Source: Zymoseptoria tritici IPO323
Taxonomy: Eukaryota > Ascomycota > Dothideomycetes > Mycosphaerellales > Mycosphaerellaceae
Direction of reading: 5' to 3'
Assembly: GCF_000219625.1 (NCBI RefSeq)
Contig: NC_018218.1
Span: 4,712,001 to 4,776,000 of the forward strand
Length of the DNA stretch: 64,000 bases
This document shows, in pieces, positions 28,504 to 38,487 of this stretch. The translations under genes were made by a program, and so were the position numbers. The first letter of the stretch is position 1. Each line of letters starts with the position of its first letter. The notes below the pieces were generated by a model that ran no database searches, was not told the DNA's origin, and saw only the letters and a program-made list of their open reading frames with translations.

Positions 28504-29892
28504 ATGTATACTTCCTGGAGCCTCCTTTTGGCGGCGACTGCTACTATCTTCCACAATGTTGCCGCTGCGCCACCAAAGACCAAGAACACAGTACCCGTCA
28601 TGCCAGGTGGTGTCAAAGACATCATCATAACAGCAGAGAACACTCTCAATGCCACCAATCCAAACCCAACTCCTTCCAACGAAACGACGTTCAGCATTGA
28701 GGCCAATAGCCGCCTTCCCTTGAACCTCGTCAACAACATGGGCGGCGCCGTCAATGCCTACATCACTGGTCTCGATCCCAGCGGCCGCATCGTCTTCGTC
28801 CAACCCAATGGACAATTCTTCTACCCATACGCCGATGCCAGCTACACCGCTCCTCGCGAAGTCTTCGCTAACATCGCCATCCCACTCAACACCGTCAGAG
28901 GTGGCACAACTCGTATCGTGCTGCCAAACTACATCTCCGCCTCCCGAGTATGGTTCGCGCAGGGCAATCTCAAATTCTACTCTGTCTGGGCCGGCAATGG
29001 CCCCGGATCAGTTCAGCCTTCGTTCGCAAACCCTCGCGACCCCTCGGCTGGCATCAACTGGGGTTTCGTCGAACTCACCAACAACGCAGGTGGACTCTAC
29101 GCCAACCTCAGCTACGTCGACTTCGTCGGTCTCTCACTCGGCATGTCCATGCAAGGCGGCAACGGCCAGACTCGCGTTGTCAGAGGTATTCCTCCCGGCG
29201 GCGTGAGCGGCATCTGCTCCTTGCTCGCGGAGCAACAGTCGCGCGATGGCCAGCCTTGGAGCAGCCTCTGTCAATCCGGCAGCAATGGTCCTCTTCGTGT
29301 CGTCGCCCCATTCCCATACCAGGCTTCCGGCAATGGTGCATTCGGCAATTACTGGACCGACTATGTCAACCAAGTCTGGAGTCGCTACACTCAGAACACT
29401 CTTACCATCGACACGCAGTCTGGTGCCGGCAAAGTCGCCTGTCGTGTCAACAACAACGTCCTCACCTGTGCAGGCGACAATCGCGGCTATGCGAAGCCCA
29501 CGGCCGGTGATATCTTCGGCTGCAACTCTGGTCCTTTCGCGATTCAAGGATCCGACAATGGAGTCCACCGTGCAGTCGTTCCGAGACTGTGCGCAGCGTT
29601 CAACCGCGGAACATTGTTATACGATGGCGGCAACATCCAGCCAAACCTGCCGGCGGACAGATACTACAAGACGAGGCCGAACAACCGCTACAGCGGGATT
29701 GTGCATCAGAAGGAACCCGACAAGAAGGGCTATGCTTTCAGTGAGTTGTTACGAATTTGAAATTTTCGAGAAGTGCACTGCTAACTGAATGCAGGCTACG
29801 ATGATGTGAACCCAACTGGAGGCGTGGATCAGTCGGGCACGCTGGCTGATGGCAATCCTCAACTTCTGTCCATATTCGTGGGAGGGACCTAG
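28504..29892 (+). CDS. Secreted GH64 endo-1,3-beta-glucanase
   Basis: Glycoside hydrolase family 64 (laminaripentaose-producing type) with a thaumatin-like fold; acts on beta-1,3-glucan of fungal walls outside the cell. Exons 28504-29740 and 29795-29892 give 444 residues; the 54-nt intron has a GCTAAC branch site. Signal peptide at residues 1-21 (MYTSWSLLLAATATIFHNVAA). Typical segments: LPLNLVNNMGGAVNAYITGL, WGFVELTNN (likely catalytic Glu), YANLSYVDFVGLSLG (likely catalytic Asp), VWSRYTQNTLTIDTQS, DIFGCNSGPFAI and LCAAFNRGTLL. Splicing gives GYAFSYDDVNPTGGVDQSGT, the usual GH64 ending. The ATG at 28504 gives the signal peptide; the frame is open upstream but would bury it. Confidence 0.92.
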
Positions 29893-30056
29893 ACATTGAC
29901 ATCTCACCAAAGATCGACCCAGGTGGTAGATCGAACAAGTCTTAAACTTCATTGCTTTGTAGCTCTTATTCATGTATACAAACGTTTCCGTTCGGTAGCG
30001 ACTGACTTCTGCTCCGAACAAATGTCGTGATGGCTCACAGTCGCATCGTCCGATGA

Positions 30057-31393
30057 TCACCAGCGGTCGTATTCTCCCACTTTCAGGACATCGTCTGGCC
30101 CATTGACGCGACGCCATAAGGAACGCTCGTCTTCGACAACATAGTTGTCTCTCTTGCCATGACCATTACTAACCTCTGCCTCTGCATTCTCGGTCTCGAT
30201 ACGAACTATGCATCCGTCAGTCGCTGCCATTTCTTTCGAGTTTAAAGTTTGCGACTCACCGTGCAGCGACACAGCCGCCCGTTTGCCACTCCACATGGCA
30301 TGGTAGACATTCGTAGAGTTGTCGGTATTCGCGTCACCAACGGCGTATATGCCCGGAACATTGGTCTCCATGCCCTTGCTATCATTCGCCTGTAGCCTTC
30401 CGCCGTACAGCGTCACACCCGCGTTGGCGCCAACCATAGAGCGCTGCTCATTCTTGAAATTCGTCATGAATCCTGCACGCTCGACGGGCTCACCGGTGCT
30501 GAAGTGCAGACGGAAAAGATCGTACTCGGGACTAGTAGCTCTGCTGGGATCCCCTTTGACCGCGCCGCCGTCCTTCAACCTCTCGAAAGAAGTGATGGAA
30601 CGATTATCGACCTTGATGTTGTTGATTTGCAACCACTTGTCCCAGTGTGGAAGCTTCTTGTCAGCAATGGCGCGGTTCTCAGGAGTATCGGTGCCGTTCA
30701 CGAAGAGGATGATGTCCTTGTTCTGGGACAGGATCTCGAGGGGAGTATTGGCGGAAACATCGAGGCCGCCTAGGACGCCTATAGGCTGGTCTACGTGCTC
30801 GTATCCGTCACAGAAAGGACACCACCAGACACCTTGGCCCCAACAGTCAGGCAGACCTGGTGTGTTGGGAATGATGTCGCGGAGACCGGTTGCGATTACG
30901 ACCTTGCGAGCCGTGACGGTCGTCGATTTCTCGTCGTTGCCAATGCGTGCGGAAACACTGAAGAAAGTCGCAGAACTGGATCCTTGAGACTGGATGGCGT
31001 CGACCGTCCCGTTTGTGAAATGGATGGTGGGATATTCCATGATCTGCTGACGTGCCCTGAAGCGGATCCAGGCCGGCGTGACGCCTAGAAAGAGCCAATG
31101 TGAGCACTTGAAACCTGAGAACATGAAAGGATCATCTCACCATCAAAGCCCAGAACGTCGTGGACACGACGAGTGTAGTTGTTCCGATACTCCGCAGAGT
31201 CGACGAGCAGCACGGTCCTCCTGACACGACCCAGGGAACTCGCTGCCGCCAGACCTGCATAGCCGCCTCCAACGACTACGACATCATAGTCTGCTTCCGC
31301 TGTGGCTCCACGTTCTGAGTTGACTTCATTTTGGGCCAAAGCCGTGCAAAGACATGCCAGCGTCTGGACCACGAACGCGATGTTGACCTTCAT
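30057..31393 (-). CDS. Secreted thioredoxin-reductase-like FAD oxidoreductase
   Basis: Class-II pyridine-nucleotide disulfide oxidoreductase. Exons 31141-31393, 30260-31084 and 30057-30205 give 408 residues. An N-terminal signal peptide (MKVNIAFVVQTLACLCTALA) precedes the FAD site DVVVVGGGYAGLAAASSLGR. KVVIATGLRDIIPNTPGL and the redox motif WWCPFCDGYEH (C173, C176) follow, then a degenerate NAD region (IGVLGGLDVSANTPLEI) and the FAD-binding GIYAVGDANTDNSTNVYHAM. Introns are 56 and 54 nt; the second (30206-30259) is in frame and stop-free, so its removal is inferred from donor GTGAGT, branch GACTGAC and acceptor ATAG. Thioredoxin reductase is normally cytosolic; the signal peptide points to a secretory-pathway oxidoreductase, perhaps akin to GliT-like dithiol oxidases. 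No toxin cluster is nearby. Confidence 0.85.
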
Positions 31394-32597
31394 GGCCGGC
31401 AAGCTTCTCCTCGGTAAGAATAGATAGGTTGTCAATGGTTGGAATAATCAAGAAGAAAAGGCCGTGCGGAATGTGTTCGACATAAAGACTGCTGGACAGG
31501 ACGGACAGGATGGGCATGTATCGGTGCCATTCGGGTTTCAATTCGGACAATAAATCGCGCGATTCAGTGATGCCCCTACCTCTCGCCCCTACCTATCGCC
31601 CCTACCTCTCGCCTCATTCCTTGCAAATGATCGCGCTAGCTCAGGTCCAGTACAGGATATTGCTGTCCCAATCCGGTAGCCTGGACTCTCGCAGTGGAGG
31701 AGTCGCGATGACCTTTGTTGGAAGTCGGGGCGAGCAAAGTGGAAGGAGTTTCAGGCAAGGATGATCCTGACAAGCCGATCAATAGCCGAGTCGCCAGAAG
31801 CAAGACATGGCAGGGCATTTGGTCGACCTGGGCCATCATGATGCACAGTACCATGGATGACTAGGTGATAAATCACGCAGTAGGGAATGATAAGTCGATA
31901 AGTCGAAGGAGAGGAGTTGGAGTGAAAGAATGATAAGAGGTACTCTAGGTGATGTTGGACCATAGTAAGCGCCAAGACCAGCCTCCGCTTTTCTTTCTTT
32001 CTTCCTATTGTCGTAGTTCCAGATTTACTCCGCGCCGTGATCACCAACACCACCTTGCAACATACATGGTGTGGTGGCGGACGCAGTCTGGAACAATTGT
32101 CGGTCTGTCATCGGCATTCAGGGTTACAAGAATGTCGTGTGTCGCGGCATGTCGCTCACGGCGCGGTGGCAGCGCAGCAGATTTGAGTTTGCACCAGCCC
32201 GCAGGACAATAGGAAGATGGATGCTATTGTCGCCGTTCAGGCTGACGGGACCACTCGTGCTACCCACCTCGATGAGTTTCCTATTGATCACTGAAAAGAT
32301 AAGATACATCTATTCCTCTCTTCCATCTCTTCTTTCTCCTCTGCTATCAAATCAAGACATTTATCCATCTCATCTCCCTCAAGCAGACAAGAATATCAAC
32401 AATCAGGACGACGTCCGCTTGCTCTGTTCACTTCTCGAAGGAAGCATAGCTTTCCCTTGTGAGCAAGACATCCGGTCGACAGTAGCAAGAGACTGTCTTT
32501 TGTGTCGCAGGCCAACAAACACATCCTGCCTTCCCTTCTACATTACCGACTCCTCTTGCATCGACCCTCACCAAAAGCCTTCAACGCGACTGCAACC
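31394..32597. other. Divergent intergenic region, 1.2 kb
   Basis: Lies between the flavoprotein (-) and the acidic protein gene (+). It contains a three-copy 13-bp tandem repeat (31572-31610) and a strong pyrimidine tract around 32312-32350, probably in the leader of the downstream gene. No coding signal found. Confidence 0.45.
31572..31610. repeat. Three tandem copies of a 13-bp unit
   Basis: Unit GCCCCTACCTCTC in three consecutive copies; the middle copy has one change (A for C in CTATC). Confidence 0.95.
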
Positions 32598-33279
32598 ATG
32601 GACCCCTCGGGATTCGCTCATCTCCATCAAAAGATCCGCATCGAACAGATCCGAAATGCTCTGCAACAAAACGTGCCCTCCTGTCCACCACCACCATACG
32701 AAGATGATGATTCCGACTCAGAGGCCGATGAGTACGACGATGAAGACGAGGAGGAAGACCAGAGCACAGCCGACACATCACCTCTTTCATCTCTACCTCT
32801 AAAGCTTACGATCAACGCGGCCAACCGGATCCAAGGAAGCCACAATCTCGTGCCGATTCCCGCGACATCTCTCGCAGACGCCTCCAACTTCAGCAGCCTG
32901 TTACTACAAGCCGTCAGCCAGCTCAACGCCGTCGCAGCAGCAGGTCAACGCAGATCTCCACGGTCTCTGAAGGTCGACTTGACGATCAACTGCGGCATCA
33001 CTGTCATCGGCGACCGAAATGTCGTCGGCAATATTGGTTTGCGACCTAAAGCTGGGACGCCGATTGCGAACATGACGGACCAGACGAGTGTCAACGAGGA
33101 TTCGGAGCTAGCGACGGCACCTAGTACGCCAGGCGTGACCGTTGGGGCGAAGAGGAAGGCCGATGATGTGAGTGATCCTTCAACGCGTGTGCTTGAGCAT
33201 TGCATTCCTAATGATTGCATAGACTTCTTCGGCAGAAGACGAGCCTGCTGCGAAGAGGGCTGCTGTGGATGCTGCGTAG
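32598..33279 (+). CDS. Small acidic hypothetical protein
   Basis: Exons 32598-33167 and 33223-33279, 55-nt intron (donor GTGAGT, CCTAAT branch, acceptor CATAG), 208 residues. No domain recognised. Visible: N-terminal helix (HLHQKIRIEQIRNALQQNVP), PPPPYEDDD resembling a PPxY motif, an Asp/Glu run (residues about 38-55), an LKVDLTINCGITVIGDRNVV segment and a basic patch GAKRKADD near the C-terminus that may be a nuclear localisation signal. The spliced end AAKRAAVDAA replaces a Cys-rich read-through, supporting the intron. Possibly a nuclear regulatory protein; function unknown. Confidence 0.65.
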
Positions 33280-33571
33280 AGGTGATCAAGATATGATGAT
33301 GGTAACCTGTTCGATTGTTCTATTGATCAATGGAAATGTATGGCATAGTTACAGAGAGGGTTATTGTTTGCACGTCGGTTCACACACATAGCGTTGTTGT
33401 ATTCACCGCGAAGGAAGCTGGTGACACGGTCGAGAAGAAATGGAGGCACACAACAACATCAATTCTGTCCACAGCCATCTGTCTTCTATCAAAAGCATAA
33501 TCGCACAAGCCTTCCAGCTCCCGCCACCAGTCCTTTTGACGCCATCGCTAATACAGTTACACACCATCTCC

Positions 33572-35963
33572 TCACGCCGCCGTGGGCGTTCCTTGTGCTG
33601 ACCCACCGCCCTGTTGAGCGGACTGCCTAGACCCATAACCCGTACTGAGAAAACTCCCGACTCCCGATGCACCGGGGTAATTTCCGCCACTGCCACCATG
33701 ACCCTCCGCCGCCAATCTCCTCTCCCGATACTTCCTGCCGTTGATGATATTCTGCAGCCGCTTTCTCTCCCTCGGCTCGGTAATCTTCGTCCAGTCCAAA
33801 TCCTCGCCGGGTTCGGCGTAATTTGTGATATCAGCCATAGTGCTGGCGGAAATCTGGCCTTGACCACCCGTCGTGTTGCCGGTGTAGAGGTGGGAAGAAG
33901 GATCCTCGGCGGCGCGGTTGAAGGAGCGGGAGGCGGTGGGAGGAGTGGATTGCGGAAATGAGGAGACGTCGGATTGGAAGTTCTGGATGTGGCGGGCGGG
34001 TTGTTGATGGACCATGGGAACTTGGGCGTGAGTGGGCATGTTTGCTTCGCGAGAAGCTTGGTTCTTGTCGGTGTAGAAGAGGCGGTGGTTCCAGGGTGGG
34101 AGACGCTTGTCGCGCTCGTAGAGGAGGCCGCAGTTGTTGCAGAGAGTCTAGCAGAGATGTTAGTGAGATTCGGTAGGATGAGCACGAGCATGAAAGACAT
34201 ACCCTTGGGCCTGCTGGACCATCGCGGACTCCCCATATAGCAGTGCCCCAGACATTACAATGCGAACAGCTCCAGTACTGCCTCTCGCCCTCGGTGAGCT
34301 GACTGGAAGTGCCTCCAAATCCAGCCACCTCGGGTGTATCACGTCCAGCCGGTGACAAACTCCGGAATCTTCGCTTCTTCTTCGCCCGCTCACCACGGCC
34401 CATGCGTTCGTCGTCGGCGCCTCCCGGAGTGCCTTGTGATGCACCCAGACCACCAGCAAAGTAGTCACCCAGCCCACTGCTTTGAGTTTGCAAGTTTGTG
34501 GTGAACCGAGCCGTCTCTCTGCGTTGTCTTCGAATTTGTCGTTCTCGGTCGCCTTCGCGCCTTTCAATCTCCTCCTTGTTAAGGACTTCGATTTTCGGCT
34601 CCCAGTCGCCTCCGAGATCGTTCTCATCAAAGCGCCACCCTGCTCCCACACCCAGAGCGGACTCGGCTGTGCCATGATACTCGCAGGCTTCGTTCTCGAT
34701 CACGCCCCATCCGTCGACACCACTCCCGACCACACCGGCCAGAGTACCAGCGTTGTCGATCATGTCTTTTTTCAAACGCAGACTGGCTTCATAAATTGCA
34801 TGTGCCATATTTGGCACCCACTCGCCGTGCAAGCCAAGATCTGCACAGGTCTGCTTTGCGAAGATCTCTGGAAACCCAGGAGGATGTAGTAGTGACCATT
34901 CGAATTTATCCGTATACAGCTTGTTTTGCATGTTGATCGATAGAGTGATGACACAGCGGTGAGTATCGGGCGGATTGAGCGCGGAAGATCCAGATGGGTC
35001 CTTGGGTAGTGGTTGGGCATTCGCAGTTATCGCAGGAGTCGATGTTCCATTGCCATTTGCCATGGGTGTTGGAGGATCCGATGCAAGGAGTCCATTGGTC
35101 TGCGGAAGTTGGAGGTGGCTTGCGGTCGGTGTATCCGCTACCAACGGCGTCGACGAGCCCTGAGGTGAAAGTGCTGGTCGGACCGCCGGTGTAGGCGCAT
35201 TGGTCGCGGCGGCTGGCTGGCTGGCTTCGGGCTGGAAGAGTGGATGTAAGGCAATCGCGGCATGCTCCTCTAGCTGTACTCGGATTTGCTGCGCGATCTC
35301 GAGAATCATGGCCTGCTTCCGCATTACGGGAAAATCCAATTCGTCAACGAAAGTCTTCGCGAACATGTCTGGCGTGATCAATGCCTCATGCAAGTTCCAC
35401 AGAAAGCTGTCCTTCAACCGGTATGGTGGTGTCGGCTCCGGCGCTTTGTATGCGGGTAGATTTTCATCAATACCGAAGTCTCTCGCGTTGCTAGGCGTGG
35501 GTAATGCTGCTTCGGGGCGAAACGGTGCAACATCTAGGTCGATTTTGATCGGTATGAGAGTGGTCGGTAAAGCAGACTGTACGTGCATTTGCCTCTCGGT
35601 CAATGTTCGTTTCGGTTTGCCCATCCAATCTCGCCAGATTCCCTGCACATCGACGGGCTCATGTATCTCCTTGCCCAGCTCTTTCACCTTCTCAATCATC
35701 GGATCAGGTCCCTGCCGTTGCTGAGCCGTGCGCAGACCGGTCGGCCGGCGAGGCCCATCAGAATCCTCAATGCTCTCATCGTCGAACTCTTCGGCATAGT
35801 TGATCGCAGTCGTCCCTCGCTTTGTCGTTCGTACTTGCGGGAGTATGGTCTGAGGAACGACGGGTGTGAGCAAGGAGTTTCCGAACGTCCGAATGCGCGG
35901 CGCGAAGCTGGACACGAATGCTTGCGGCGCGTTCGTCCGATTCATGTTCACGGCGGTCGTCAT
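33572..35963 (-). CDS. SNF5: SNF5/SMARCB1 homologue with C-terminal GATA finger
   Basis: Core subunit of SWI/SNF-type chromatin remodelling complexes. Exons 34203-35963 and 33572-34147, 55-nt intron, 778 residues from the ATG at 35963. Family block APQAFVSSFAPRIRTFGNSL and TTKRGTTAINYAE precede the two SNF5 repeats: LIPIKIDLDV...RLKDSFLWNLHEALITPDMF and CVITLSINMQNKLYTDKFEW...FAKQTCADLGLHGEWVPNMA. A GATA-type finger is assembled across the splice site: C566-x2-C569-x20-C590-x2-C593 (CSHCNVWGTAIWG and TLCNNCGLLYERDKRLP). This fusion is known in filamentous fungi. The frame continues upstream of the ATG with protein-like sequence (LRDEASNNPLAADPRGLANL) until a TAG at 36063-36065, so the true N-terminus is uncertain. 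Sfh1 is an alternative paralogue name. Confidence 0.9.
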
Positions 35964-37131
35964 ATCGAGGGAGTGTAGGTTGGCTAGACCACGAGGGTCT
36001 GCCGCGAGAGGATTGTTTGAGGCTTCGTCGCGAAGAGCAGGGTGGAGGAATGCGCTGGCCGACTACGGCGACATGGGTGTCCACAGAGTCGCAAAGGTAG
36101 CGCGATTTTGATCGGCTATATTCTTGGCCGTGGGTGTTGCGTTGGTCGTGGAATGAAACGTAATAGATGTGAGGGCCTGGCTCATTGTGAACGTGAAGCC
36201 CTGGCCTTGAGCTAGAACATACGCGTTGTGGAGAATATCTGAGGATCTCTGCCTAAGGCAAGAATCTGTAGTTCTACCTTCCCTCATGACCGTCGTCCTT
36301 TCTCGCACACAACACCAACAACACCACCCCCATGGATCAAAAGGCCCACCGCGGGCTGCCATCACGGCCACAGGTTACTTTGTATCACCAAGATGCTCCA
36401 TCTTTCAACCCACAGCACCACACCGATGAATATATGAGCAATGGCGGCGCTTAAAACACCCGATTCTGGCACGCGTGTTTCATGTCTCGACGTCCTCGAC
36501 CCATTTGCGCGTCCTTGGCCATAAATCCACCGCAGCATCTGCGCATGATACCTACTCATGCTTCTTCGGATGTGGTTTGTTGCTCTACCTATCGACGGCC
36601 ACACTCTCTTCGTTCGCCTGGCGGGCTGCAGATTCCTTCCCCCGGGTGGAGCTCCTGAGGATGCTTCGTACGCCACGAAACCGTGGGACATCGGACAGCG
36701 TGAAGCCATGCCCAACCAGTGCGTATGCACTTCAAACTTCACTTCGGCCACAATCACTTTCTGGTGCAGCAACTATGCGTGGTCGCCGTGTCTTAGGCCG
36801 ATGGACGACAGACAGAAGGCCCACTGTCTCAAAATGGACTTGTCGTGCGTCCGACGATGTGTTGCAGGAGGTAGGTGCTCAATACCTCCTTCTTGCCGTT
36901 CTCCCGTTTCCTCGCATTTAAGTCCTGTCTGCTCCACCAGATATTTCCTGTCTTTACCATCATTCCACAGTTCTTTCAGCAACTTTCCTTCCTACCGCTC
37001 CTTCAAAGATACCCCAAACGGCTCAAAAGCAACCACACTCCTTTCGCTGAGCTGTAAGATCTAGCTGGTCTAGGTTTGTCGCGCGACAGCAGCTTCACGT
37101 CTAATTAGCAACGACAACATTGTCGACCGAC
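35964..37131. other. Upstream region of Snf5 and promoter of the AA11 gene
   Basis: Minus strand from 36371 to 36066 carries an open frame (with MREGRTTDSCLRQ and NRATFATLWTPMSP) in the same phase as Snf5 but separated by one TAG; it may be Snf5 leader or coding exon. The rest, up to 37131, contains no recognised gene and should hold the LPMO promoter. Confidence 0.45.
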
Positions 37132-38487
37132 ATGTCTTTCAGCAAGATCTCGCTCGCTGTCGTGGCGCTCTTATCCTTCGGACATGTCGACGCCCATATG
37201 GTCATGCATCAGCCCTTTCCCTTCGACAAAGGCCTCAACACCAACCCCCTAAACAACGCAAAACCCGGAAGCGCTGGCTCAGACTACCCTTGCAAGCAAC
37301 GCCCGGGTGTATACGACATTGGCGAGCATGGCGTGAACAACATGGCGGTCGGCTCACCAATCGCGCTCACCTTCAACGGATCCGCATCTCATGGCGGAGG
37401 AACTTGTCAAATTGCGATATCCCTTGATGAGGAGCCGGACTTCAAGTCGGTGTGGAAAGTCATCCAGGTGTACGAAGGCGGCTGTCCGACTACCGGAGAT
37501 GGCAATTCCGGCTCCAACAACTTCACATTTCAGATACCGAAAGGTTTCCCAGATGGCCGAGCGACACTTTCTTGGACCTGGTACAACAAAATCGGCAACC
37601 GTGAGGTCTATCAGAACTGCGCGCCGATTGATATTACAGGCGGGTCTGGCACCAAAGAAGTCTACGACAGTCTACCAAACCTCTATCTCATCAACTTGCC
37701 TACTTCAGAATGCTCTTCCGTGGAGACAACCGACCTTGAAGTTCCACATCCAGGTCAGAGCATTCTCAGGGACTCATCAGCTATCAAGGGTGCTAGCGGA
37801 CCGAGTTGTGCTGCCAGTGCCGCTGCTCAAACTGCAAACGCATCAGGTTATCAGACAGGTGCGCCGCAAGGGGATGACTCGAGTTCTCAAGCTGCGTCGG
37901 CCACTGCTCCTGGTTACGGAGGCATCGCGCCCTCAGCCACTAGCAATGACAGCAGCTATGCATCTCCGACTACCATGATCACTATCGTGTCCAGCGTAGC
38001 GTCTGTACCACAGTCATCTGCGGCTACTGAAGCACCGGTATCCTATCCGACATTGACTCCATCTTCGGGCGCCGGCATCTCGGGACCTGCATCGGCAAGC
38101 AACTCCGCTCCTACACCTTTGGCCACTGGCTCGTCCTACGGTGGCAGTGCTTCACCAGGCAATAGCTCGTGGGGCATTGGATCTTCCTACGGAGGTAGCT
38201 CTTCCCCTGAGTCCATGCCTGAGTCTGGCCCTGAGTCATCCTCGGGTGCTGCTCCGTCAATCGAGACAGCCTCTTCCAGCGGCGCTTCTTGCGCTACGGA
38301 CGGCGCTGTCGTTTGCAACGGCGGCTCACAATTCGGACTCTGCAACCACGGCAAGGTCATCTTCCAAGCTGTTGCGGCTGGCACCACCTGCAGTAACGGC
38401 CAAATTCAGAAGCGGCATATACGACATCGTCATAAGAGAGGCTCGCTCTGCTCGTTCAGACCATCACTATCTAGAAGTAAATGTTAG
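37132..38487 (+). CDS. AA11 lytic polysaccharide monooxygenase
   Basis: Secreted copper enzyme of the chitin-active AA11 family. 451 residues, one exon. Signal peptide 1-21 (MSFSKISLAVVALLSFGHVD then A) exposes H22 of HMVMHQPFPFDKG as the histidine-brace residue. The second histidine is in ASHGGGTCQIAIS; axial Tyr is likely in REVYQNCAPIDI. The catalytic domain ends near residue 200, then a Ser/Thr/Gly/Ala-rich linker (about 210-380) and a C-terminal X278-type module (CATDGAVVCNGGSQFGLCNH and GTTCSNGQIQKR) often fused to AA11. Start at 37132 gives the signal peptide. The stop codon overlaps that of the convergent Jen1-like gene. Role: chitin oxidation in nutrition or wall remodelling. Confidence 0.92.
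   Translation: MSFSKISLAVVALLSFGHVDAHMVMHQPFPFDKGLNTNPLNNAKPGSAGSDYPCKQRPGVYDIGEHGVNNMAVGSPIALTFNGSASHGGGTCQIAISLDEEPDFKSVWKVIQVYEGGCPTTGDGNSGSNNFTFQIPKGFPDGRATLSWTWYNKIGNREVYQNCAPIDITGGSGTKEVYDSLPNLYLINLPTSECSSVETTDLEVPHPGQSILRDSSAIKGASGPSCAASAAAQTANASGYQTGAPQGDDSSSQAASATAPGYGGIAPSATSNDSSYASPTTMITIVSSVASVPQSSAATEAPVSYPTLTPSSGAGISGPASASNSAPTPLATGSSYGGSASPGNSSWGIGSSYGGSSSPESMPESGPESSSGAAPSIETASSSGASCATDGAVVCNGGSQFGLCNHGKVIFQAVAAGTTCSNGQIQKRHIRHRHKRGSLCSFRPSLSRSKC

Noticed and set aside
32071..32802. Plus-strand 243-codon frame
   Set aside because: Runs through the pyrimidine-rich leader and in the wrong frame across the acidic-protein gene.
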